Below are positions 27,441 to 37,185 of a stretch of 52,440 bases of DNA, in pieces. Position numbers and translations under genes: made by a program. Where the stretch lies: positions 1-52,440 of the forward strand of contig CAMIYC010000024.1 in the NCBI GenBank assembly GCA_946402905.1. Reading direction: 5' to 3'. The DNA comes from an uncultured Prevotellaceae bacterium. GTDB taxonomy: Bacteria; Bacteroidota; Bacteroidia; Bacteroidales; Bacteroidaceae. The notes below the pieces were generated by a model. The model was not told the DNA's origin. It ran no database searches and was given only the letters and a program-made list of their open reading frames with translations. The stretch's first letter is position 1; every line of letters starts with the position of its first letter.

Positions 27441-27536
27441 TAGTTGACGAGTTGACAAGTGGACGAGTTGACAAGTTGCTTGTGGACGAGTAGACAAGTT
27501 GACGAGTAGACAAGTTGACGAGTTGTTAGTGGACGA
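27441..27536. repeat. RAGTTGAC 8-bp tandem repeat, locus 1
   Basis: A T-tract (27434-27441) is followed by degenerate GAGTTGAC/AAGTTGAC units, with some GTGGAC and GTAGAC variants. The same family is at 30439-30553 and 35993-36031. It lies just past the nuclease stop. Confidence 0.85.
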
Positions 27537-27545
27537 GGGGGGTGC

Positions 27546-27592
27546 AACGCGGCACGCCGCGTCCCTACATCAGAGAGCACGTCGTGCTGCTA
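27546..27592. repeat. Two short palindromes at the 3' end of cutC
   Basis: ACGCGGCACGCCGCGT and AGCACGTCGTGCT lie side by side at the convergent junction between the nuclease and cutC genes. They may act as a terminator, though neither is followed by a T-tract. Confidence 0.45.
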
Positions 27593-28351
27593 CATCTGAG
27601 TTTGCAGACAAGCTGAAATAGTATCTCGCACACGTTTTACGGTAGTGACTTCACGAGTATAATCGTCAGAGCCCTTGGCACCCATATAGACTGAGGGATT
27701 CTGATAGCGCATCATGCTGGGCACTCTCTCCCTGGCGGAGAAGTGAAACTCCCTGATCAATGTAGCAGCCGCAATGGCTGCTATATTTTTTTCGTTCACG
27801 CCGCAACCGGCGAGAAGCTTGATGCGGCCGGCAGCCAACTGGTTGAGTTCCGCCAAGAGGGGTATGCCCTGCTGGGCGGTGGGCTGCTGACCCGACGTGA
27901 GGATGCGGTCGAAACCCAGTCCGATGAGCAGGCGCAGGGTGCGTCGGGGGTCACGACAGCAGTCGAAAGCCCGGTGAAAGGTGACTGACATACCCTTGGC
28001 GTGATTCAGCAACAGTTGATTGCTGGGCAGGTCTACCTCGCCATCGGGTGTGAGACAACCGAAGACCACGCCGTCGGCGCCGAGCTGGCGGCAGATATCA
28101 ATGTCGGCAGCCATACGCTCCACCTCGGAGGGTGTGTACAGGAAATCACCACCGCGAGGTCGGATGATGACATGCAGGCGGGTTTTGGTGAGCACCCGGC
28201 GCGCCACCAGGATTTCGCCATACGAGGGTGTGGTGCCCCCCTCCGGGATGCCCGCGCACAGTTCCACACGGTCTGCCCCACCCTCTTGTGCGGCCAGACA
28301 ACTCTCCACGCCATTGGCGCAAACTTCGAATTGATATGGTTCGGATTGCAT
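27590..28351 (-). CDS. cutC: Copper homeostasis protein CutC
   Basis: A 253-residue TIM-barrel protein of the CutC family. I use the ATG at 28351, since FEVCANGVESCLAAQEGGAD, the usual N-terminal signature, follows at once; the longer frame to 28411 runs back into the promoter. Other signatures: RVELCAGIPEGGTTPS (about 29-44), VIIRPRGGDF (about 62-71), and TFHRAFDCC (about 114-122). The name comes from copper sensitivity in E. coli; the biochemical role remains unsettled. It is divergent from the cupin gene. Confidence 0.93.
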   Translation of the reverse strand: MQSEPYQFEVCANGVESCLAAQEGGADRVELCAGIPEGGTTPSYGEILVARRVLTKTRLHVIIRPRGGDFLYTPSEVERMAADIDICRQLGADGVVFGCLTPDGEVDLPSNQLLLNHAKGMSVTFHRAFDCCRDPRRTLRLLIGLGFDRILTSGQQPTAQQGIPLLAELNQLAAGRIKLLAGCGVNEKNIAAIAAATLIREFHFSARERVPSMMRYQNPSVYMGAKGSDDYTREVTTVKRVRDTISACLQTQM

Positions 28352-28418
28352 GATATCGTATTTGTGGAATGAAAGACGTATACTGGATGAGATATAATCG
28401 CCATCGCACAACGTGATG

Positions 28419-28426
28419 CAAATATA
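28419..28426 (-). promoter_or_regulatory. -7 element of cutC
   Basis: Minus strand TATATTTG, about 70 bp upstream of the cutC ATG. No clear -33 box. Confidence 0.5.
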
Positions 28427-28499
28427 ATGAAAATCTCAGGGGATGGAAAGGATTATTTCTTTTTTTAGAAAAATAGCACGTATTTTTCCGCTTTTTTCT

Positions 28500-28507
28500 T
28501 ATATTTG
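28500..28507 (+). promoter_or_regulatory. -7 element of the cupin gene
   Basis: TATATTTG, 68 bp before the ATG at 28576. The leader that follows contains two copies of CATCAACCTTTCAAC-type repeats (about 28530-28560). Confidence 0.5.
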
Positions 28508-28575
28508 CAGATGGAACGGAAGTTTCAACTATCAACCTTTCAACCATCAACCTTTCAACCCAAAACCTCAATTAT

Positions 28576-28911
28576 ATGATCATCGACTACAACAACATCG
28601 AAGAGAAAAAAGAAATGGGATTCAAGGGAGGCAACGGCGAACTTGACACCCGGAATTATGTGGACGGCCAAAACAAAATCATGATGAGCCGGCTGAAGCC
28701 CGGCGCTAACATCGGCTATCACTCACATGAGCAGAACTCAGAAATCATCTACATCCTCAGTGGCGAAGGCCACTTTGAATATGACGACACGGTGGAGAAA
28801 GTGAAAGCCGGCGACGTGCACTACTGTCCGATGGGGCACTCACACGCTTTCTACAACGACGGTACCGACGACTTGGCTTACTTCGCCATCGTAGGGGAAC
28901 ACGGGATGTAG
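28576..28911 (+). CDS. Small cupin protein
   Basis: A 111-residue single-domain cupin. Motif 1 is GYHSHEQNSEIIYILSGEG (about 47-65) with the metal-binding His-x-His and Glu. Motif 2 is GDVHYCPMGHSHAF (about 77-90) with the final His. It should bind a divalent metal; such small cupins serve as sugar or small-molecule isomerases, dioxygenases or sensors, and I cannot choose between them. Single gene with its own promoter. Confidence 0.85.
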   Translation: MIIDYNNIEEKKEMGFKGGNGELDTRNYVDGQNKIMMSRLKPGANIGYHSHEQNSEIIYILSGEGHFEYDDTVEKVKAGDVHYCPMGHSHAFYNDGTDDLAYFAIVGEHGM

Positions 28912-28952
28912 GTCGCTTCTATATAACTAAGCTGTTATTTCACTACTTTGCC

Positions 28953-29009
28953 TGGGAACGTGGGCGTCCTCGCCCGCCGCAGATGCGGGCGAGGACGCCC
29001 GCGTTCCCA
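28953..29009. repeat. Long-arm palindromic repeat, copy 2
   Basis: Arms 28953-28977 and 28985-29009 (25 bp, one mismatch) around a 7-base loop; the core GGGCGTCCTCGCCCG is the same as at 2910-2965. It is followed by the same modules found near copy 1: CTGCGCTCAAA at about 29017 and GAGGCCGAAGGCCGAC at about 29101. Confidence 0.9.
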
Positions 29010-29152
29010 GAGTTGACTGCGCTCAAAGTCTTACGAAATCTATTTGTAAATATTTCTTTTTTGACAATTGAGGATTTTGAAAAAGATTTTGAGAGATTAT
29101 GAGGCCGAAGGCCGACGTATTACAACATGTTTTTTAACAAACATGCGCTCAT

Positions 29153-29881
29153 TCACGGGCGGCGGCAGAGTTGTGCCATCATCACGGCTGAGAGGCAAGC
29201 CGTCTCGGTGCGCAGCCGCGCCTCGCCGAGGGTAACGGGCACAAAGCCGTGAGCCATGGCCAGACGCACCTCTTCGACGGAGAAGTCGCCCTCCGGGCCG
29301 ATCATCACCGTGACATCAGGGCCAAAAGGCTGAGAGGTGTCACGAAGGAGGGTATAAAGGTCTTGCCGCTCTATCTCATCATAACAATGAGCGATAAACT
29401 TGGCACCCGGACGCGGCGCTGTGACAAAACGGGTAAAAGGAGTGATGGGGTTGACCTGCGGTTTCCACGCCTTGCGGCTCTGCTTGACGGCAGAGATCAC
29501 GATTTTCTCTATGCGCTCAGTCTTGATGACCTTGCGCTCTGAAAACTGACAGTCGAGAAAACTGAGTTCGTCGAAGCCAATCTCCGTGGCTTTCTCGGCC
29601 ATCCACTCCACACGCTCCATCATCTTAGTGGGAGCCATGGCCAGGTGGATATGCCCGCGCCACATAGGGAGCTGAGGCACCGACTCCAGGATCTCATAGC
29701 CACAATGTTTCTGAGTGGCCATGGTGACCCTGGCACGATGGAAAGCCCCGGCACCATCAATGAGGAATATCTCATCGCCGCTCTGCAGCCGCAACACACG
29801 TGTGGCATGTACCGCCTCGTCGGAGGGCAGGGCCTGCTGCGAAGCCGCGTCGGGAACAAAAAAATAACGTGCCTCTTTCAT
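29153..29881 (-). CDS. rsmE: 16S rRNA (uracil-1498-N3)-methyltransferase RsmE
   Basis: A 242-residue SPOUT methyltransferase that methylates N3 of U1498 in 16S rRNA using S-adenosylmethionine. MAPTKMMERVEWMAEKATEIG (about 83-103) is the family's central signature, VMIGPEGDFS (about 193-202) is the knot-forming cofactor loop, and LGEARLRTETA (about 220-230) is the C-terminal signature. Its ATG overlaps the stop of the upstream gene by 4 bp, so the two are translated together. Confidence 0.95.
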   Translation of the reverse strand: MKEARYFFVPDAASQQALPSDEAVHATRVLRLQSGDEIFLIDGAGAFHRARVTMATQKHCGYEILESVPQLPMWRGHIHLAMAPTKMMERVEWMAEKATEIGFDELSFLDCQFSERKVIKTERIEKIVISAVKQSRKAWKPQVNPITPFTRFVTAPRPGAKFIAHCYDEIERQDLYTLLRDTSQPFGPDVTVMIGPEGDFSVEEVRLAMAHGFVPVTLGEARLRTETACLSAVMMAQLCRRP

Positions 29882-30432
29882 GACAGGCCTTCCTTTCCGC
29901 GCCGGCGCATCTCGTCGCGCAACTGCGACGCCTGTTCGTAGTTTTCCTCGTCGATGGCTTTGCGCAGTGCTTTCTCCAACATCTCGTCGCTGATGACATT
30001 GACAGGCACCGACACACCCCGCGACTGCTCCTGATAGGGCACGCCCTGACGCATGAGCAGATGTTCCTCGATATAGATAGGCAGTCCGGCGATGTAGGAC
30101 AAGAGCACCCCGTCGCTCGCCCGTATGGGGATGGCCTGGAGGATCTGCGGTTCATAGAGAAGCGTGCGGTACTGTCCGTCGGACAGGTCGTTGATCACAA
30201 TCTGGAAATGCAGCTCCGTATGCCGGCTGACAATAGTCCACAGCACTTCGGGCAGCAGGCGGTTGGTCACTGGCACCTTAGACATCCGAAGGCCAAACTG
30301 ATAGGCCATTGCCTTATCACAGATGATGGTGAGCTGGCGCTGCTCGTCTTCAGTGACGAGCACGAGCAATCCCACATCATCTGTTCCGACGATCTCGGCG
30401 ACGCTCTTGAATTTCAGTTTGACTAGGGGCAT
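29878..30432 (-). CDS. Bifunctional nuclease family protein (DUF151) with UvrB/C-like motif
   Basis: A 184-residue protein. Residues 1-135 match the BFN/DUF151 fold (VLVTEDEQRQLTIICDKAMA, LLPEVL, ASDGVLLS). Residues about 147-178 form a helical UvrB/UvrC-type motif (ALRKAIDEENYEQASQLRDE). BFN proteins have reported DNase/RNase activity in plants, but the bacterial role is unclear. Followed by rsmE with a 4-bp overlap. Confidence 0.85.
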   Translation of the reverse strand: MPLVKLKFKSVAEIVGTDDVGLLVLVTEDEQRQLTIICDKAMAYQFGLRMSKVPVTNRLLPEVLWTIVSRHTELHFQIVINDLSDGQYRTLLYEPQILQAIPIRASDGVLLSYIAGLPIYIEEHLLMRQGVPYQEQSRGVSVPVNVISDEMLEKALRKAIDEENYEQASQLRDEMRRRGKEGLS

Positions 30433-30438
30433 TTTTTA

Positions 30439-30553
30439 GTGACAAGTTGACGAGTTGACAAGTTGACAAGTTATTAGTTGACGAGTTGACGAGTTGACGA
30501 GTTGACAAGTTGACGAGTTGACAAGTTGTTAGTTGACGAGTTGTTAGTTGACG
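30439..30553. repeat. RAGTTGAC 8-bp tandem repeat, locus 2
   Basis: After a T-tract come AGTGACAAGTTGACGAGTTG and about ten more GAGTTGAC/AAGTTGAC units, broken by TTATTAGTTGAC and TTGTTAGTTGAC. It fills the gap between the nucleoside permease and the DUF151 gene. Confidence 0.88.
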
Positions 30554-30566
30554 TGGTGAATGGTGA

Positions 30567-31814
30567 TTACACCATGACATCTTCCTTGCGGGGACGGAAG
30601 ATGAGGGCAAAGAGTACAGCGATGACGAGGGCATAGCCTGCGAAGATAAACCAGCAGGTCTGCCATTGTGTGACGCCGTCGACGGTGTAGTGATTGACGA
30701 TGGCCTGGGCCGAGAGGGTGCCGATTGAGGCTCCGAGGCCGTTGGTCATGAGCATGAACAGGCCTTGTGCACTGGAGCGGATATCCTCGCTGGTGGTCTT
30801 GTCTACAAAGAGGGCTCCCGAGATATTGAAGAAATCGAAGGCCACACCATAGACGAGCATGGAGATGATAAACATCCAAACGCCACTGCCAGGATTGCCG
30901 GTGCCGAAGAGTCCGAAGCGGAACACCCACGCCAGCATAGCGATGAGCATCACGTTCTTGATGCCGAATTTCTTCATGAAGAAGGGGATGAGCAATATAC
31001 AACAGGTCTCACTGATCTGTGAGAGCGAGATGAGGATATTGGCGTGCTCCACGCCGAAGGTGTGCTTATACTCCTCGATGGCTCCGAAGCTGGTGATGAA
31101 AGGATTGGCAAATCCGTTGGTGATCTGTAGACAGACACCGAGGAACATGGAGAAGATGAAGAAGATGGCCATGGTGCGCTTTTTGAACAACGCGAAGGCA
31201 TTGAGACCGAGAGCCTCGACCAGCCCGCCTTTCTTTTTCTCCTTGTTGATGTCGCAGGCAGGAAGTGTGAATGTATAAAGGAAAAGCACAATGCTCAGCA
31301 GGCCGGAGGTGAAGAACTGGTTCTGATTGGCCTGGAATCCCATCAGGTCGACCAGCCACATGGTGCAGATAAAACCGATGGTGCCAAAGATACGTATGGG
31401 CGGGAAGTCCTTGACGGTGTCCATGCCGGCCTTGGTGAGGGCAGAGAAAGCCACCGAGTTGGCCAGGGCGATGGTGGGCATGAAGAAAGCCACGCTCAGT
31501 GTATAAAGGAAGAAGAGCGTGCCGAACTGTGTTTCAGCTCCAGCCATGTAGCCATAATAGCCGGCGGCGATCATGAAGACCGCTGCTGCGAGATGGCAAA
31601 GTCCCAGCAGACGCTGGGCAGGTATCCACCGGTCGGCCACGATGCCCATGATGGCGGGCATGAAGATCGACACGATGCCCTGCACGGCATAAAACCATCC
31701 TATCTGCGATGCCAGTCCGATATTGACGAGATAGGTACCCATGGAGGTAAGGTAAGCCCCCCAAACCGCGAACTCCAGGAAGTTCATCAGTGCTAAACGT
31801 ACTTTGAGATTCAT
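30567..31814 (-). CDS. Nucleoside:H+ symporter, NupG-type MFS permease
   Basis: A 415-residue, 12-helix transporter of the nucleoside:proton symporter family; E. coli NupG has 418 residues. The start is the ATG at 31814 (MNLKVRLALMNFLEFAVWGA), the usual family N-terminus; the frame to 31823 would need TTG. It should import nucleosides with protons across the inner membrane, which fits the secreted nuclease encoded 4 kb away, although the genes are not linked in an operon. Confidence 0.88.
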   Translation of the reverse strand: MNLKVRLALMNFLEFAVWGAYLTSMGTYLVNIGLASQIGWFYAVQGIVSIFMPAIMGIVADRWIPAQRLLGLCHLAAAVFMIAAGYYGYMAGAETQFGTLFFLYTLSVAFFMPTIALANSVAFSALTKAGMDTVKDFPPIRIFGTIGFICTMWLVDLMGFQANQNQFFTSGLLSIVLFLYTFTLPACDINKEKKKGGLVEALGLNAFALFKKRTMAIFFIFSMFLGVCLQITNGFANPFITSFGAIEEYKHTFGVEHANILISLSQISETCCILLIPFFMKKFGIKNVMLIAMLAWVFRFGLFGTGNPGSGVWMFIISMLVYGVAFDFFNISGALFVDKTTSEDIRSSAQGLFMLMTNGLGASIGTLSAQAIVNHYTVDGVTQWQTCWFIFAGYALVIAVLFALIFRPRKEDVMV

Positions 31815-31840
31815 GTGCTTCAAATTTGTTGATTTGGCTA

Positions 31841-31848
31841 CAAAAATA
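31841..31848 (-). promoter_or_regulatory. -7 element of the nucleoside permease gene
   Basis: Minus strand TATTTTTG, 27 bp upstream of the ATG. No clear -33 box. Confidence 0.5.
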
Positions 31849-31964
31849 CAAAAAATCCTGAATTTTTTATCTTTTTTACACTTAAAAAATCAAGTCTTCG
31901 CCTGTCTTTGTGTGTTTAGGTTTTTGCATTTCGATGTCTGCCGTTGTATTTCAATATTTTCACA

Positions 31965-32006
31965 ACATCACCGGGCGGCCAGAAAGAATCTGCCGCCCGG
32001 TGATGT
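31965..32006 (-). terminator. Strong hairpin at the end of the ATP synthase operon
   Basis: Perfect 15-bp arms (31965-31979 and 31992-32006) with a 12-base loop, 25 bp beyond the atpG stop. No U-tract follows on the minus strand, so it may act as an mRNA 3' end or a factor-assisted terminator. Confidence 0.6.
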
Positions 32007-32030
32007 AAAGATATTCTGCACGTAGGTGTG

Positions 32031-32996
32031 TCAGTTGTTGACCGACCCGCCCACGATGTCGAGCAATTCGCTGGTAATAGCCTGCTGACGACTCTTGTTG
32101 TACTGCAAGTTGAGCTCGCGGAGCAACTCGTCGGCATTGTCGGTGGCCGTCTGCATGGCCACCATGCGCGCGGCATGCTCAGAAGCGTTGCTGTCGAGCA
32201 GTGCCGTGTAGAGCATGAGATGCGCCAGTTTGGGAATCAGCACACCCAGCACTGTCTCCATGTCGGGCTCGACGATGAAGTTGTCGTTGAGCGGCTTCAC
32301 CTCTTCCGACTGCCGTTCGCCCTGCCGGTGATGCTTTTTGAGATAGTCCTGCGCCTTCTTGGTGATGACATTGGAGGTGAGGTCGCGCTCATGGTCGCGC
32401 TCCAGCACCGACTCCACGTCGATGGGCAGGAAAGTCTTGCGTGTGAGGATCTGCGAGCCGGCACTCTTGAAGTGGTGGTAGATCAGCTCCACGCGGTCGA
32501 TCTCTCCGAGCCGGTACTTCGCGCCCAGTTCGGTGGCGATGTTGATACAGTCGGCAGAGTTGGGTTTGTCGGCCAGTGCCGAGAACTCACCTGCGGGTTT
32601 AAATCCAAGTTTCGTCACCTTTTCGGCTACTTTGCGGCCGATGGGATAAATGATGATATTATCCTTGCCGAGATGTTCGTATTCGCCGATGGCCTGCTGC
32701 ATGAGTCGCAGTGTGTTAGAGTTGAATCCACCACACAGGCTGCTGTTGGAGGCGAAGACCACGAGAGCCACCCTCTTGACCGGCCTGGGTCTGGAGTAGA
32801 CGGTGTCGGCCTCAGCCTCAGAGGCGAGGAACGTCTTGAGGATATGCTCCAGCAAGTCCTCGTAGGGCAGCATGCGCTCTATCTGCACCTGCGCGTGATG
32901 TAGCTTTGACGAAGCCACCATCTTCATCGCACTGGTGATCTTCCGGGTGCTGTTGACCGAGGCTATACGGTTTTTTATCTCTTTTAGTGACGGCAT
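32031..32996 (-). CDS. atpG: ATP synthase gamma subunit
   Basis: A 321-residue gamma subunit, the rotor shaft that couples c-ring rotation to the catalytic head. The N-terminus has LKEIKNRIASVNSTRKITSAM, the usual first coiled-coil helix, and the C-terminus has ALLDSNASEHAARMVAMQTA followed by the second long helix. Slightly longer than the roughly 290 residues of most bacteria, with extra residues in the middle (about 195-215). Last gene of the operon, 6 bp after atpA. Confidence 0.97.
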   Translation of the reverse strand: MPSLKEIKNRIASVNSTRKITSAMKMVASSKLHHAQVQIERMLPYEDLLEHILKTFLASEAEADTVYSRPRPVKRVALVVFASNSSLCGGFNSNTLRLMQQAIGEYEHLGKDNIIIYPIGRKVAEKVTKLGFKPAGEFSALADKPNSADCINIATELGAKYRLGEIDRVELIYHHFKSAGSQILTRKTFLPIDVESVLERDHERDLTSNVITKKAQDYLKKHHRQGERQSEEVKPLNDNFIVEPDMETVLGVLIPKLAHLMLYTALLDSNASEHAARMVAMQTATDNADELLRELNLQYNKSRQQAITSELLDIVGGSVNN

Positions 32997-33002
32997 AGGC
33001 TA

Positions 33003-34589
33003 TTACTCCTTAAACTGGCCGGCGATATCGGCCATGGTTTTCTCGATGGCAGCGGTCACGTTGTCGTCTATCTTGCCACTGCCGAGGGTCTCGATCACCT
33101 CGGGATGGCTGCTGCGCAGCTTCTCGAGGAACAGGTCCTGGCAGCGCCTTACCTCTGTGACGGGCACATCGTGCATGAGTCCGCGCGTGCCACAATAGAG
33201 GATAGCGATCTGCTCGCCCACAGCCATCGGGCTGTACTGCGGCTGGATGAGCAGCTGGTTGTTCTTACGTCCGCGGTCGAGGGTCATAGCGGTGACGGCA
33301 TCCATATCACTGGAGAACTTGGAGAAAGCCTCCAACTCGCGATACTGCGCCATGTCGATCTTGAGCGTACCGGCCACCTTCTTCATACTCTTGATCTGTG
33401 CCGAGCCACCCACACGGCTCACCGAGATACCCACGTTGATGGCGGGACGGAAGCCCTGGTTGAAGAGGTCGGTCTCCAGGTAGATCTGTCCGTCGGTGAT
33501 GGAGATCACATTGGTGGGGATATAGGCCGACACGTCGCCAGCCTGAGTCTCGATGATGGGCAGAGCGGTGAGCGAGCCACCTCCCTTGACATGACCTTTC
33601 ATGCAGGCGGGCAGGTCGTTCATCTGCTCAGCCACCTCCTGCTGGTCATTGATACGTGCGGCGCGCTCGAGCAGACGGCTGTGCAGATAGAACACATCGC
33701 CGGGATAAGCCTCGCGCCCTGAAGGGCGGCGCAGGATGAGCGACACCTCGCGGTAGGCCACGGCTTGCTTGGAGAGGTCGTCGTAGACGACGAGGGCCGA
33801 CTCGCCCCTGTCGCGGAAATACTCGCCGATGGCCGCACCTGCAAATGGTGCGTAATACTGCATGGCAGCTGGGTCGGCAGCCGTGGCCGAGACGATGATG
33901 GTATAGGGCATAGCCCCGTGCTCCTTGAGGTTCTGCACCAGTGCTGCCACGGTGGATGCTTTCTGTCCGATGGCCACATAGATGCAGTATACGGGTTTGC
34001 CTGCCTCGTAGAAACTCTTCTGATTGATGATGGTGTCGACGGCGATGGCAGTCTTGCCGGTCTGTCGGTCGCCGATGATGAGCTCGCGCTGTCCGCGGCC
34101 GATGGGTATCATCGAGTCGACCGCCTTGAGTCCCGTCTGGAGCGGCTCTTTCACCGGCTGACGGTAGATCACGCCGGGAGCCTTACGGTCGAGTGGCATC
34201 TCAAAGGCATTGGAGAGGTCGATGTCGCCCTTGCCGTCGATGGCCTGCCCGAGCGGGTTGATCACACGCCCGAGCATATTGTCATTGACGCGGATAGAGG
34301 CGATGCGCTTGGTGCGTTTGACCACCATACCCTCCTTGATGCCTGAAGTAGTGCCGAGCAACACGCATCCCACGTTGTCCTCCTCGAGGTTCATCACGAT
34401 GGCCATGGTGCCATTCTCAAACTCGAGCAATTCGTTGGCCTCAGCATTGCGCAATCCATAGATGCGGGCCACGCCGTCGCTCACCTGGAGCACGGTGCCC
34501 ACCTCGTCGAATTTCTCGCTGCTGCTGATGCCCCGCAGTTGCTGAAGCAGCACCTCGGACACTTCGCTTGGTTTTATTTTCTCTGACAT
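33003..34589 (-). CDS. atpA: ATP synthase alpha subunit
   Basis: A 528-residue non-catalytic nucleotide-binding subunit of the F1 head. The P-loop is GDRQTGKT (about 173-180); [20 protein letters not shown] follows in the middle, with [23 protein letters not shown] sequence after it (here [20 protein letters not shown]). Full length, with no anomalies. Confidence 0.98.
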   Translation of the reverse strand: MSEKIKPSEVSEVLLQQLRGISSSEKFDEVGTVLQVSDGVARIYGLRNAEANELLEFENGTMAIVMNLEEDNVGCVLLGTTSGIKEGMVVKRTKRIASIRVNDNMLGRVINPLGQAIDGKGDIDLSNAFEMPLDRKAPGVIYRQPVKEPLQTGLKAVDSMIPIGRGQRELIIGDRQTGKTAIAVDTIINQKSFYEAGKPVYCIYVAIGQKASTVAALVQNLKEHGAMPYTIIVSATAADPAAMQYYAPFAGAAIGEYFRDRGESALVVYDDLSKQAVAYREVSLILRRPSGREAYPGDVFYLHSRLLERAARINDQQEVAEQMNDLPACMKGHVKGGGSLTALPIIETQAGDVSAYIPTNVISITDGQIYLETDLFNQGFRPAINVGISVSRVGGSAQIKSMKKVAGTLKIDMAQYRELEAFSKFSSDMDAVTAMTLDRGRKNNQLLIQPQYSPMAVGEQIAILYCGTRGLMHDVPVTEVRRCQDLFLEKLRSSHPEVIETLGSGKIDDNVTAAIEKTMADIAGQFKE

Positions 34590-34617
34590 TTAGAAATGTT
34601 TTTTCAAAAGTTATAAG

Positions 34618-35157
34618 TTATTTCCTTAACTGTGTGAGGATCTGCCGCAACTGGTTTTGTATGCTGGCATCCATCCTGTATGTGTCATACTCGAGGATAA
34701 ATCCACCGATAATCTCGGGGTTGACCTCGGTCTGAAACTCCACAGTTCCCTGAGTTCTGCTCTCCACTCTCTGCCGCATCTTCCTCTCAATCTCGGGAGT
34801 GACGGCGACAGCGGTGATGAGTTTGCCGCGTGTGATGTTTTTCTGTTTCCTGTAAAGCGTGATATACGAAGCAGCCATCAGCTGAAGGGCGTTTTCCCTG
34901 CCCTCTGACAGCACCAGTGCGATGAATCGCCTGGTGAGCGGAGAGATGCCGCTGCCCCCGGATGCGGTGACGAGCAGGCTCTCTTTCTTGCCATTGTCGA
35001 GCATAGGATTATCTATCGTAAACCGCAGTTCAGGCACCTGCAGATAGCTCTTCGAGAGCGTCTGCATCTCCTGGTAGACCTGGTCGTCGAGTTTCTGCTC
35101 AACAGCGCTTTTGAGTAGCGCCCTGGCATACCGTACCGATATTACACCTAACTCCAT
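34618..35157 (-). CDS. atpH: ATP synthase delta subunit
   Basis: A 179-residue stator subunit linking the peripheral stalk to the F1 head. Starts MELGVISVRYARALLKSA, a typical delta N-terminus; NPEIIGGFILEYDTYRMDAS (about 145-164) is the C-terminal family signature. Between atpF (5 bp) and atpA (28 bp). Confidence 0.95.
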   Translation of the reverse strand: MELGVISVRYARALLKSAVEQKLDDQVYQEMQTLSKSYLQVPELRFTIDNPMLDNGKKESLLVTASGGSGISPLTRRFIALVLSEGRENALQLMAASYITLYRKQKNITRGKLITAVAVTPEIERKMRQRVESRTQGTVEFQTEVNPEIIGGFILEYDTYRMDASIQNQLRQILTQLRK

Positions 35158-35162
35158 ATCAC

Positions 35163-35663
35163 TTATTTATTTTTTACAGTCACCTCATCCAGCAGCCTGT
35201 CAATGAGATCCATCTGCGCTTTGTCGGTAGATAACTTTTCGCGGAGCACTTTCTCGGCGATCTGTACGGAGAGTACAGCCACCTGTGAGCGGATGTCGTT
35301 GATGGCACTCTGCCGCTCATTCTCAGCCTCGACCTTGGCCTCGCCTATAATGCGTGCCCCCTCTGTCTTGGCTTTCTCCTGTGCTTTACCCACGATAGCG
35401 TCGCGTGTGTCGGCGGCATCCTTGAGGATGCGTGCCTGCTCACTGCGAGCCTCCTGCAGGATGGATTCACCTTCTTGCTGTATATTGGCGAGCTTGTCGT
35501 TGGCCTCCTGTGCCTTGCGCAGACTGTCATCAATGAAAGCGTTGCGCTCCCTCACCATCCCTGTGATGGCCGGGAAGCCCCATTTCCACAGAATGAACAG
35601 CACCACGAAGAATGTGATGGTCATCCAGAAAAGCAAGCCAGTACTCGGAACTAATAAATCCAT
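35163..35663 (-). CDS. atpF: ATP synthase b subunit
   Basis: A 166-residue peripheral-stalk protein: one N-terminal membrane helix (about 9-28), then a long charged helix rich in Ala, Glu, Lys and Arg that forms the coiled-coil stalk (about 35-160). Standard length. Only one b-type gene is present. Confidence 0.95.
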   Translation of the reverse strand: MDLLVPSTGLLFWMTITFFVVLFILWKWGFPAITGMVRERNAFIDDSLRKAQEANDKLANIQQEGESILQEARSEQARILKDAADTRDAIVGKAQEKAKTEGARIIGEAKVEAENERQSAINDIRSQVAVLSVQIAEKVLREKLSTDKAQMDLIDRLLDEVTVKNK

Positions 35664-35707
35664 ACGCTATAAATATGATTTAATCGTGTGAGTGTCTGCC
35701 GACGTAA

Positions 35708-36111
<404 letters not shown>

Positions 36112-37185
36112 TCATTCATGCTCTGGCTCTACACGGGCGAGACCGATGAAGATGGAACTGAGCATGGTGAAGACCATGGCCTGGATGAAACAGACCAGCA
36201 CCTCGAGCGTGGACATAAATACACTCATGATGACGCTCACCGTACTCATGCCGAAGAACACCCCTGCCGACTTGCTGGCCACGAGGAAGATGATGCACAC
36301 CAGCGAGATGGCGATGGCATGTCCGGCCATGATGTTGGCGAAGAGTCGGATCATCAGTGCGAACGGCTTGGTGAAGATGCCCACAAACTCGATGGCGGGT
36401 ATGAGTGGGAACACCTTGAGCGCCTTGGGCACATCGGGCCAGAAGATATCCTTCCAATAGTGCTTATTGCCGCTCACCTGCACGATGACAAACGTGCAGA
36501 GCGCCAGGAAGAAGGTGACGGCGATGTTGCCAGTCACATTGCCGCCTCCCGGCGGGAAGGGTATCAGTCCCATCAGATTGCAAGTGAAGATGAAGAAGAA
36601 GCAGGTGAGCAGATAGGGGCAGTATTTCTCATATCCCTTGCCCACTCCTGGCTTGATAATCTCATTGACCACATACATGACAAGCATCTCGATGAAGCCG
36701 GTGAATCCACCCGGAGGGGTGTCGCTCGCCTTATGGCGGCGATACCAGCGCGCTGGGATGAGGATGCAGAGCAGCAGCACGACGGCATTGATCATCAGCG
36801 ATGCGACGGTCTTGGTGATGGAGATGTCGAAAGGACGCTTCTCCCCCTCGCCGGTCAGTTCCACGATCTTGCCCTCGTTGTCGCCCTGTGTGGCGATGGC
36901 CAGGTTGTGCGGTCCCATCCTGTATCCCTCTGCATTGGGCTCCTCGCTGAAGCCCGAGCTGCAGAACACATGCCATCCCGTGGAGCTGTGGACGATGACT
37001 GGCAGATGTATGACCACCGAGTGCGAGCCGATATCGGTCACATGCCACTCATAGGAGTCCTTGATATGCTCCAGCACGACATGCGAGATGTTGAGCCCGC
37101 CTTTCTCCTCGGCCATGGCCGGTGCGGCCACCCACAGCAGCATCGTGATGCAAAGCAATTGTTTGATGTATTTCATTTCATTCAA
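36112..37185 (-). CDS. atpB: ATP synthase a subunit
   Basis: A 357-residue membrane stator subunit forming the proton half-channels. The essential Arg is in MIRLFANIMAGH, with the following AIAISLV helix. The protein begins with a signal-peptide-like segment (about 1-25) and an extra soluble region of about 90 residues (GLNISHVVLEHIKDSYEWHV...), a feature of Bacteroidetes a subunits. Its start overlaps the upstream small gene by 4 bp. Confidence 0.95.
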   Translation of the reverse strand: MNEMKYIKQLLCITMLLWVAAPAMAEEKGGLNISHVVLEHIKDSYEWHVTDIGSHSVVIHLPVIVHSSTGWHVFCSSGFSEEPNAEGYRMGPHNLAIATQGDNEGKIVELTGEGEKRPFDISITKTVASLMINAVVLLLCILIPARWYRRHKASDTPPGGFTGFIEMLVMYVVNEIIKPGVGKGYEKYCPYLLTCFFFIFTCNLMGLIPFPPGGGNVTGNIAVTFFLALCTFVIVQVSGNKHYWKDIFWPDVPKALKVFPLIPAIEFVGIFTKPFALMIRLFANIMAGHAIAISLVCIIFLVASKSAGVFFGMSTVSVIMSVFMSTLEVLVCFIQAMVFTMLSSIFIGLARVEPEHE

